Below are positions 1 to 5,949 of a DNA stretch of 5,949 nucleotides, one piece after another. Numbering within the stretch: the stretch's first letter is position 1; the number at the start of each line of letters is the position of its first letter. A model generated the notes under the pieces. That model was given only the letters and a program-made list of their open reading frames with translations. It did no database searches and was not told where the DNA came from. Origin of the DNA: Lachnospiraceae bacterium (GTDB lineage: Bacteria; Bacillota; Clostridia; Lachnospirales; Lachnospiraceae); assembly GCA_003488445.1 (NCBI GenBank), contig DNLO01000182.1, positions 11,165 to 17,113 on the forward strand, given 5' to 3'. Made by a program: the position numbers and the translations under genes.

Positions 1-774
1 GCTGACAAGATAAGGATCAATCCCGGCAACATAGGAGGAGAGGACAGGCTGGTAAAGGTGGTCGCAGAGGCAAAGAAGAGGGATATACCTATCAGAGTGG
101 GAGTCAACTCCGGCTCGCTGGAGCGGGAGCTTGTGGACAAATACGGGGGAGTCACCGCGGACGGGATCGTGGAGTCGGCTCTGGACAAGGTCGGCATGAT
201 CGAGAGAGCCGGTTATGACAACATCGTGGTATCCATCAAGTCATCGAATGTGATGATGGCCGTGGATGCCCACAAGAAGCTTGCTCCCCTGTGCAGATAT
301 CCGCTTCATGTGGGGATCACCGAGGCGGGCAGCGTGGTGTCCGGAAACCTCAAGTCGGGTGTGGGGATAGGCATCATACTGTACGAGGGTATAGGGGATA
401 CCATCAGGGTATCTCTTACCGGAGACCCTGTGGAGGAGGTAAAGAGTGCCAGGATGATACTGAGATCTTTGGGGCTGCGTAGCGGTGGCATAGAGGTGGT
501 ATCCTGCCCGACCTGCGGCAGGACCAGCATAGATCTGATATCCCTTGTCGACAGGGTGGAGAAGATGCTGGAGAAGTACCGTGACAGGAGCCTGAAGGTA
601 GCCGTCATGGGATGCGCCGTGAACGGACCCGGAGAAGCGAAGGAGGCGGACATAGGTGTCGCCGGAGGAGTCGGAGAGGGCCTCATCTTCAGAAAGGGAG
701 AGATCATAAAGAAGGTAAAAGAAGAAGAGATACTGGGAGCACTGGAAGATGAGATCGCAAAGATCGTTCTTTGA
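1..774 (+). CDS. ispG: 4-hydroxy-3-methylbut-2-en-1-yl diphosphate synthase (IspG/GcpE), 5'-truncated
   Basis: IspG is a cytoplasmic iron-sulfur enzyme that reductively opens methylerythritol cyclodiphosphate to HMBPP, the penultimate step of the MEP isoprenoid pathway. The frame is open from base 1 and gives 257 residues before TGA, so roughly the first 100 of the usual 350-370 are missing. Seen: an RINPGNIGG motif at window residues 5-13, the VGVNSGSLE segment just after, a GDPVEEVK segment before the C-terminal domain, and the [4Fe-4S] site made of CPTC (Cys169, Cys172), Cys205 in MGCAVNGPGE and Glu212. The spacing of these ligands fits the known three-Cys/one-Glu cluster of the family, so the enzyme looks intact. 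The GTG at 58 is internal and not the true start, since conserved IspG sequence continues upstream of it. The 3' end overlaps polC by 26 nt. Identification is firm; only the true start is unknown. Confidence 0.97.
   Translation, partial: ADKIRINPGNIGGEDRLVKVVAEAKKRDIPIRVGVNSGSLERELVDKYGGVTADGIVESALDKVGMIERAGYDNIVVSIKSSNVMMAVDAHKKLAPLCRYPLHVGITEAGSVVSGNLKSGVGIGIILYEGIGDTIRVSLTGDPVEEVKSARMILRSLGLRSGGIEVVSCPTCGRTSIDLISLVDRVEKMLEKYRDRSLKVAVMGCAVNGPGEAKEADIGVAGGVGEGLIFRKGEIIKKVKEEEILGALEDEIAKIVL
735..739 (+). promoter_or_regulatory. Ribosome binding site of polC inside ispG
   Basis: GGGAG ends 9 nt before the ATG at 749, good Shine-Dalgarno spacing. It lies within the last codons of ispG, so ribosomes finishing ispG cover it. 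This supports 749 as the polC start together with the protein evidence: the conserved PolC N-terminal FFExFP block begins at residue 7, which leaves no room for a start much further downstream. Confidence 0.7.
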
Positions 775-3700
775 AACATTCCCCGAGTACGTACCATCCA
801 CGGATGAGCTGAAGGATCTTTTGACGGAGGTCTCCGTGACACGTGTGCTCCTTAATTCCACGAGATCCAAGGTGGGCATCTATATAGACAGCCCTCACAT
901 CATACACAAGGATGAGCTCTACAGGATCAGAAAAGAGCTGGAAGCGAGCATGGATCCCAAGGGCAGGACAAAGGTAGTGATATATGAGCACTTCAGCCTG
1001 TCCTCCCAATACGATGCGAAGAATTTCTATGACGAGTACAAGAGGAGCATCGCCTATGAGATGAAGGCAGAGCATCCGGTGATGTATTCGATCTATCACA
1101 GCGGGTCGAAGGAGTTCCGCGAGGGAGGCCTGCTCTGTCTGACGCTCCCCGACACGGTAGTGGCACATGATGTGGAGGACAGCCTGAGGGACTATATCTC
1201 ATCTGTCTTCACCGAGCGTGCCGGCCTGGACTGCGGGGTGAGCATAGAGTACGAGAAAGCCGAAGCCTCTCCGGAGAGACTGGAGGCGGAGCGGCGCGTA
1301 CAGCAGGAGATAGCAGCGATATCCGGCAGATACGCCAGGGCGAAGGAGACTCCCAAGGAAAGCCCCAAGCCCTTCAGGAGAGCGGACGGGAAGAAGTGGA
1401 ACAGGACTCCGGGGACGACAGAGCGCACCTATCCGGTCAGACGGAGAAGTGCATCAGTGTCGGATGATCCCGATGTGATATACAGGGATGATGTACCGGG
1501 GGAGGTGATCCCCATAGCCGACGCGGAGAGCGTACCCGGCGAGATCACCGTCAGAGGTGAGATAGTCAGCTACGAGGACAGGCTCGTAAAGGACGACACC
1601 ATGCTCCTGATGAAGTTCGATATCACTGATTATACCGATACCATAGGTGTGAGGATCTTCGCCGATCCGGAGGACGGAAAGAAGCTCAAGGAGGATATCA
1701 GAGTAGGCAGGTTCATCAAGCTGAGAGGCGTGATATCCATCGGGAAATACGACAAAGAGACGGCCTTCAATTCCGTGAGCGGCATAAGGCGGATAAAGGA
1801 CTTCAGGACGAAGAGGGAAGACAACGCCGTAAGGAAAAGAGTGGAGCTTCACTGCCATACCAAGATGAGCAATATGGATGCGATCTGTGACGTGGAAAAG
1901 GTCATATCCTGTGCGGACAGATGGGGGTGGAGTGCCGTCGCCATAACGGACCACGGATCGGTACAGGCCTTTCCGGCGGCAAACCATACGAAGGTGAACA
2001 ACAAGGACTTCAAGATCATCTACGGTATGGAAGGATACATGGTGGATGACATGAAGACCGCAGTGGACGTATCGGGAGATCCGGACACAAGCATACCCTG
2101 CAGGCTCGATGACACCTTCTGTGTCTTCGACATAGAGACCACGGGATTCTCTCCCGTGCACAACCGGATCATAGAGATAGGTGCCGTCATAGTACAGAAC
2201 GGTGTCATAGTGGACAGCTACGATGAGTTCGTAAACCCCGAGGTGCCCATACCCTACAGGATCACCAAGCTCACGACGATCACCGATGACATGGTGAAGG
2301 ATGCGGACACCATAGACAAGGTACTTCCCAGATTCCTGGAATTTACCAGGGGAGCGGCTCTCGTCGGACACAACGTGACCTTCGATGTATCCTTCATCGC
2401 CGAGAATGCGAAAAGGCTCGGGATACCCTTCGACCGTATCTACGCCGATACACTCATGCTGTCACGCATCATACTGCCGAGGCTCGGAAGACATACCCTG
2501 GACCGCGTGGCAAAGGAGCTTGGCGTGGTGCTCACGCAGCACCACAGGGCCGTGGACGATGCCACCGCCACAGGAGGCATATGGGTGAAGCTGTGCGAGC
2601 TGATGAAGGACAGGGGCATAGAAGAGGTCTCGGATATCAGGGAAAAGCTCGCTCTGCCCGACGAGGCTATGCAGCATCTGATCACGAAGCATATCACCAT
2701 ACTGGCCAAGAATGAGACCGGACGTGTCAATCTCTACAGGCTGGTTTCCATGTCTCATGTCAGATATTTCGGAGGCACATACGAGAAGGTGCCAAGGATA
2801 CCCAAAAGTGAGCTTATACGCCACAGGGAGGGGCTCATCATCGGCAGCGGCTGTTCGAGGGGCGAGCTCTACCAGGCCCTCATAGACGACAGACCCGAGA
2901 GTGAGATAGCGAACATCGTAAGCTTCTATGATTTCCTGGAGGTCCAGCCGCCCGAGAACTACAGGCGTCTGCTGGAGGGAGACAACGATCTGAAGACGAT
3001 GGAGGATCTGCAGGAGATCGGCAGGAGGATCACGGAGCTGGGAGAGCAGTGGAACAAGCCTGTCTGTGCCACGGGAGACGTACACTTTCTGGATCCCGAG
3101 GACGAGATATACAGGAGGATTATCAAGTTCGGCCGGGGCAAGGACAAGGATAAAGAGAACGACAGGGAATGGCTCATGAAAAAAGACGCGGAGGCAGAGC
3201 AGCCCCCGATGTACCTGCGTACCACGGATGAGATGATGGAGGCCTTCCAGTATCTGGGCAGCGACAAGGCGAGGGAGATTGTCATAGACAATACCAATCT
3301 GATAGCGGATATGGTGGACCGTATCCATCCCGTAAGACCGGACAAGTGTCCTCCCGTCATAGAGCATTCCGACGAGATTCTGAGGGAGATCTGTACCAGA
3401 AGAGCTCACGAGCTCTACGGAGAGGAGCTTCCGCAGATAGTACAGGACCGTATGGAGACCGAGCTGAAGTCCATCATAGGCAACGGCTATGCCGTGATGT
3501 ATATCATAGCCCAGAAGCTGGTGTGGAAGAGCAATGAGGACGGATATCTGGTGGGCAGCCGGGGATCCGTGGGATCCTCTTTCGCGGCATATCTTGCGGG
3601 TATCACCGAGGTCAACTCCCTGCAGCCCCATTATCTGTGCCCGAAGTGCAAGTATTCGGACTTTGATTCGGAAACGGTAAAGCAGTACCGGGAGAGCAAC

Positions 3701-5275
3701 ACCTGCGGCATAGACCTGCCGGATGCGGTATGTCCGGTCTGCGGAGAGAAGCTCCTTAAGATGGGCTTTGACATACCCTTCGAGACCTTCCTTGGATTCA
3801 AGGGAGACAAAGAGCCCGACATAGACCTGAACTTCTCCTCGGATTATCAGTCCAAATCACATAAATATACGGAGGTCATATTCGGTGCGGGCCATGCCTT
3901 CAGAGCAGGTACTGTGTCTACGGTCAACGACAAGACGGCATACGGATATGTGAAGAACTACTACGAAAGACACGGCATGCATATCAGGGGGTCGGAGATC
4001 AACAGGCTGGTACAGAACTGTACCGGGATCCTCAGCACCACAGGACAGCATCCCGGAGGCATAGTCGTGCTCCCTCACGGAGAGGAGATGGAGACCTTCA
4101 CTCCCATACAGCATCCTGCGGACAAGATGGACGATCCCACGATCACCACGCATTTCGACTTCCACTCCATAGATCACAACCTGCTGAAGCTGGACAATCT
4201 GGGACACAAGGACCCAGCGATGATCAAGTTCCTGCAGGATATAACGGGAGTGGATCCCACGGGCATACCCTTAGATGACAAGAAGGTGATGTCTCTCTTC
4301 CAGGACACATCGGCGCTGGGGATCACGAGTGCGGATATAGGGGGGACTCCCAACGGATCCATGGGACTGCCGGAGTTCGGTACGGACAATGCAATATCCA
4401 TGGTAATGGAGGCCAAGCCCAAGAACTTCACGGATCTGGTGCGCATATCCGGACTTTCCCACGGCACCGCGGTGTGGCAGGGCAACGCGCAGGATCTGAT
4501 ACTGAACGGCATAGCCACGCTGGACACCTGCATATGCTGCAGGGATGACATCATGCTCTACCTGATAGGAAAGGGACTGGACAGTCAGGAGTCCTTTAAG
4601 ATCATGGAGAACGTCAGAAAGGGCAAGGTGGCCAAGGGAAAGTGCGAGCAATGGGAGGAGTGGAAGGCAGACATGCTCTCTCACGGAGTACCGGAGTGGT
4701 ACGTCAAGTCCTGCAACACCATAGAGTACATGTTCCCCAAGGCACACGCGGCAGCCTACGTCATGATGGCCTTCCGTATAGCCTGGTTCAAGGTCTATAT
4801 GCCGCTGGCCTATTACTGTGCTTTCTTCACCACGAGAGCGAAGGGCTTCTCCTATGAAAAGTGCTGCAGGGGACCCGAGGTGCTGTCGGGGATCATGGCT
4901 GATTACATGAGGAGAAAGGAGTTTCTCACCGATCCGGAAAAGAATGAGCTGCACGACATGAGGATAGTGCAGGAGATGTATGCGAGAGGACTGGAGTTCT
5001 GTCCCATCGACCTGAACAGGGTATCGGCCAGGGATTTCCAGATGGTGGACGGCAGGATCATGCCCGCCCTCTCATCCATAGATGCCATAGGGCCGAAGGT
5101 GGCGGATACGCTGATAGGAAGGCTTGCGGCTTCACCGGACAGAGGAGAGTTCCTCTCCAAGGATGATTTCTGCGCCAGGAGCGGGGCTTCACCTGCAGTG
5201 GCGGACAGACTGCAGGAGCTGGGGATACTTGGGGATATCCCGGAATCAAACCAGCTGTCATTATTCGATATGTAG
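749..5275 (+). CDS. polC: DNA polymerase III alpha subunit, PolC type, with 3'-5' exonuclease
   Basis: PolC is the main replicative polymerase of low-GC Gram-positives, extending DNA on the sliding clamp and proofreading it. Domain order: N-terminal domain (about 1-170); charged linker (172-262); OB fold (264-355); first part of PHP with HCH (His368, His370) and TDHG (Asp401, His402); inserted DEDDh exonuclease with Asp461/Glu463, Asp546, and His599/Asp604; second part of PHP with GSGCSRGE (699-706) and ATGDVHF (774-780); polymerase core with GSRGSVGSS (936-944), a CPKC...CPVC zinc-type site (Cys964, 967, 995, 998; Cys986 nearby), catalytic PDIDLNFS (Asp1024, Asp1026), GQHPGG (1099-1104) and the third catalytic Asp1149; a helix-hairpin-helix-like IDAIGPKVA (1444-1452); and a C-terminal clamp-binding QLSLF (1502-1506). 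The 123-residue spacing from Asp1026 to Asp1149 matches the family. At 1508 residues it is longer than the roughly 1440 of Bacillus PolC, partly from the linker and a charged insert at 796-818. All catalytic residues are present, so it should be active. Some nearby conserved positions are altered (see findings). Confidence 0.98.
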   Translation: MRSQRSFFETFPEYVPSTDELKDLLTEVSVTRVLLNSTRSKVGIYIDSPHIIHKDELYRIRKELEASMDPKGRTKVVIYEHFSLSSQYDAKNFYDEYKRSIAYEMKAEHPVMYSIYHSGSKEFREGGLLCLTLPDTVVAHDVEDSLRDYISSVFTERAGLDCGVSIEYEKAEASPERLEAERRVQQEIAAISGRYARAKETPKESPKPFRRADGKKWNRTPGTTERTYPVRRRSASVSDDPDVIYRDDVPGEVIPIADAESVPGEITVRGEIVSYEDRLVKDDTMLLMKFDITDYTDTIGVRIFADPEDGKKLKEDIRVGRFIKLRGVISIGKYDKETAFNSVSGIRRIKDFRTKREDNAVRKRVELHCHTKMSNMDAICDVEKVISCADRWGWSAVAITDHGSVQAFPAANHTKVNNKDFKIIYGMEGYMVDDMKTAVDVSGDPDTSIPCRLDDTFCVFDIETTGFSPVHNRIIEIGAVIVQNGVIVDSYDEFVNPEVPIPYRITKLTTITDDMVKDADTIDKVLPRFLEFTRGAALVGHNVTFDVSFIAENAKRLGIPFDRIYADTLMLSRIILPRLGRHTLDRVAKELGVVLTQHHRAVDDATATGGIWVKLCELMKDRGIEEVSDIREKLALPDEAMQHLITKHITILAKNETGRVNLYRLVSMSHVRYFGGTYEKVPRIPKSELIRHREGLIIGSGCSRGELYQALIDDRPESEIANIVSFYDFLEVQPPENYRRLLEGDNDLKTMEDLQEIGRRITELGEQWNKPVCATGDVHFLDPEDEIYRRIIKFGRGKDKDKENDREWLMKKDAEAEQPPMYLRTTDEMMEAFQYLGSDKAREIVIDNTNLIADMVDRIHPVRPDKCPPVIEHSDEILREICTRRAHELYGEELPQIVQDRMETELKSIIGNGYAVMYIIAQKLVWKSNEDGYLVGSRGSVGSSFAAYLAGITEVNSLQPHYLCPKCKYSDFDSETVKQYRESNTCGIDLPDAVCPVCGEKLLKMGFDIPFETFLGFKGDKEPDIDLNFSSDYQSKSHKYTEVIFGAGHAFRAGTVSTVNDKTAYGYVKNYYERHGMHIRGSEINRLVQNCTGILSTTGQHPGGIVVLPHGEEMETFTPIQHPADKMDDPTITTHFDFHSIDHNLLKLDNLGHKDPAMIKFLQDITGVDPTGIPLDDKKVMSLFQDTSALGITSADIGGTPNGSMGLPEFGTDNAISMVMEAKPKNFTDLVRISGLSHGTAVWQGNAQDLILNGIATLDTCICCRDDIMLYLIGKGLDSQESFKIMENVRKGKVAKGKCEQWEEWKADMLSHGVPEWYVKSCNTIEYMFPKAHAAAYVMMAFRIAWFKVYMPLAYYCAFFTTRAKGFSYEKCCRGPEVLSGIMADYMRRKEFLTDPEKNELHDMRIVQEMYARGLEFCPIDLNRVSARDFQMVDGRIMPALSSIDAIGPKVADTLIGRLAASPDRGEFLSKDDFCARSGASPAVADRLQELGILGDIPESNQLSLFDM

Positions 5276-5286
5276 GCCTGCGTTTT

Positions 5287-5315
5287 TTGACAGTAAAATA
5301 CGTATAATATAGAAT
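5287..5315 (+). promoter_or_regulatory. Predicted sigma-A promoter for the gene downstream of polC
   Basis: A perfect -35 box TTGACA (5287-5292) is followed, after exactly 17 nt, by TAGAAT (5310-5315), one mismatch from the consensus -10. The spacer is AT-rich. Transcription would begin near A5321/A5322, giving a leader of about 53 nt before the ATG at 5375. The site starts 11 nt after the polC stop codon and stands out from the GC-richer coding sequence around it. A perfect TATAAT at 5303-5308 also exists, but it is only 10 nt from this -35 and has no good -35 of its own. Prediction from consensus only. Confidence 0.75.
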
Positions 5316-5322
5316 GATTAAA

Positions 5323-5349
5323 GGGATCGGACAACAGGACCTGTATCCC
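5323..5349 (+). other. Possible hairpin at the 5' end of the downstream transcript
   Basis: GGGAT (5323-5327) can pair perfectly with ATCCC (5345-5349). Inside, ACAG (5334-5337) can pair with CTGT (5341-5344) around a 3-nt loop, stacked directly on the outer stem with a one-sided bulge at 5328-5333. It starts one or two bases after the predicted transcription start, so the mRNA would begin with a structured end, which could stabilise it. It lies upstream of the ribosome binding site and does not hide it. No T-run follows, so it is not a terminator. The stems are short and may have no function. Confidence 0.35.
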
Positions 5350-5364
5350 ATGAAAGTACAGAAT

Positions 5365-5370
5365 GGAAGG
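5365..5370 (+). promoter_or_regulatory. Purine-rich ribosome binding site for the downstream gene
   Basis: GGAAGG ends 4 nt before the ATG at 5375, a short but usable spacing. It is the best Shine-Dalgarno candidate for this gene. The other in-frame ATG, at 5363, has only a weak GAAAG 6 nt upstream, so 5375 is preferred. If 5363 were used, four residues (MEGN) would be added. Confidence 0.5.
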
Positions 5371-5374
5371 AAAT

Positions 5375-5949
5375 ATGGAAGAGAATACGGAAAAGAAAAA
5401 GCCTCACAGGAGGCGGCACAACCGCAACAGGAATAAAGACAAGGACAAGATCCAGAACCGGGAGAAGCCGGAGGAGGCAGCGGCCGCCCAGAGCAAGGAA
5501 AAAGGCGAGGCGGGGCCGAAGCGCGGCAGATCCAAAAGACATGAGGGTCACCGCAAGAGCGATGCGCCGGAGAAAAGGGACGGAGTCGAGGCCGCCGAGG
5601 TTTCGGAGAAGCCCAAGCGGGAGCCCGAAGAGGTCATTTTCGAATTCACATGGGCTGATGCCTGGGGGCTCTACGGCACCGGCTATCACATAGTGATAAA
5701 GGACAATCCCGAGAAGCAGTATCTGTCCTGGTCCGTGGATCTGAAGTACGGAGAGATGCGCATAGGACAGAGGCTGCAGGAGTTCCTTGATGATATCAAG
5801 GCATGCGGACTGTCGGCCTGGGACGGTCAGAGATATACCAAGCCCGGCATCATAGACGGCGACACCTGGTATGTTAAGGTGAACAGTCTGACCCTCAAGT
5901 GTGAGGCTCAGGGGACGAACGAGTATCCTGCAGAGTGGAAAAAGCTCCT
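5375..5949 (+). CDS. Uncharacterised protein with charged low-complexity N-terminus, 3'-truncated
   Basis: I do not recognise this protein. The frame is open from 5375 to the window edge (191 codons plus 2 nt, no stop). The same frame has a stop at 5351-5353, so the only ATG starts possible are 5363 and 5375. Residues 1-86 are about half charged: roughly 27 Lys/Arg and 20 Asp/Glu, with runs such as KKKPHRRRH and no Leu, Phe, Tyr, Trp or Cys, so this part is probably disordered and may bind nucleic acid or another polyanion. From residue 87 (VIFEFTW) the character changes abruptly to a normal folded composition, with several Trp and Tyr, WSVDLKYG, a predicted amphipathic helix (about RLQEFLDDIKACGL), a DGDTWYVKV strand-like segment, and GTNEYPAEW near the end. 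There is no signal peptide or membrane segment, so a cytoplasmic location is likely. It has its own predicted promoter, 99 nt after polC. The abrupt but in-frame change argues for a real two-part protein. Confidence 0.85.
   Translation, partial: MEENTEKKKPHRRRHNRNRNKDKDKIQNREKPEEAAAAQSKEKGEAGPKRGRSKRHEGHRKSDAPEKRDGVEAAEVSEKPKREPEEVIFEFTWADAWGLYGTGYHIVIKDNPEKQYLSWSVDLKYGEMRIGQRLQEFLDDIKACGLSAWDGQRYTKPGIIDGDTWYVKVNSLTLKCEAQGTNEYPAEWKKL

Noticed and set aside
58..60. GTG as the start of ispG
   Set aside because: The frame is open to base 1 and conserved IspG sequence (RINPGNIGG) lies upstream of it, so this is an internal Val codon.
241..879. Minus-strand frame across the ispG-polC junction, with another at 306-842
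   Set aside because: Both are antisense to two firmly identified genes, and their products look like shadow translations.
1454..2371. 305-codon minus-strand reading frame opposite polC
   Set aside because: It is antisense to the OB, PHP and exonuclease domains, has a repetitive His/Tyr/Val-rich composition typical of a shadow frame, and shows no family resemblance.
2462..3631. 389-codon minus-strand reading frame opposite polC
   Set aside because: It lies entirely antisense to conserved exonuclease and polymerase sequence and has no recognisable motif. It is explained by codon bias in polC.
5232..5241. Perfect 10-bp palindrome GGGATATCCC
   Set aside because: It lies inside the 3' end of the polC coding sequence, has no loop or repeat partner, and encodes part of the normal C-terminus. 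It is probably chance.
5274..5288. Rho-independent terminator after polC (AGGCCT followed by six T)
   Set aside because: AGGCCT is a palindrome without a loop, and I see no stable stem just before the T-run, which instead adjoins the TTGACA box.
5303..5308. TATAAT as the main -10 box
   Set aside because: It is only 10 nt from TTGACA, and the sequence 17 nt upstream (GCGTTT) is a poor -35. TAGAAT at 5310-5315 has the correct spacing.
5318..5689. 123-codon minus-strand frame opposite the start of the unknown gene
   Set aside because: Its Leu/Pro/Val-rich product mirrors the Lys/Arg/Glu-rich coding of the plus strand. The plus-strand frame has a promoter, an SD and an open frame to the window edge.

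Overview
The window reads as a chromosomal housekeeping segment from a Gram-positive bacterium of the Clostridia, most likely Lachnospiraceae or a close relative. The reasons are a full-length PolC-type DNA polymerase III (a Bacillota hallmark), its placement directly after ispG (an order I associate with Clostridia), and PolC motifs that resemble Lachnospiraceae versions as I remember them. Base composition is moderately GC-rich by eye. AGG for Arg and ATA/ATC for Ile are favoured, and ATT is rare. No database was searched.

Layout, all on the + strand. (1) 1-774: the 3' two thirds of ispG, which makes isoprenoid precursors in the MEP pathway; its N-terminus lies off the left edge. (2) 749-5275: complete polC, 1508 codons, the replicative polymerase with built-in 3'-5' proofreading. 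It overlaps the end of ispG by 26 nt in another frame, and its Shine-Dalgarno lies inside ispG, so the two are very probably one operon with coupled translation. (3) 5276-5374: a 99-nt intergenic gap with no convincing terminator. It contains a strong sigma-A-type promoter (TTGACA, 17 nt, TAGAAT), a possible hairpin at the start of the predicted transcript and a purine-rich ribosome binding site. (4) 5375-5949: the 5' part of an uncharacterised gene running off the right edge. It encodes a highly charged, low-complexity N-terminal tail of about 86 residues followed by a globular Trp/Tyr-rich region.

ispG and polC share transcription, not a pathway. The third gene appears to have its own start of transcription, though read-through from polC is possible. 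In many Bacillota polC is followed by rimP-nusA; that is not the case here.

I see no tRNA, rRNA, CRISPR array, insertion sequence, phage gene or defence system, and no evidence of a new multi-gene system. The points most worth a second look are several substitutions at normally conserved PolC positions near the active site, a charged insertion in PolC, and the unknown gene with its own promoter.
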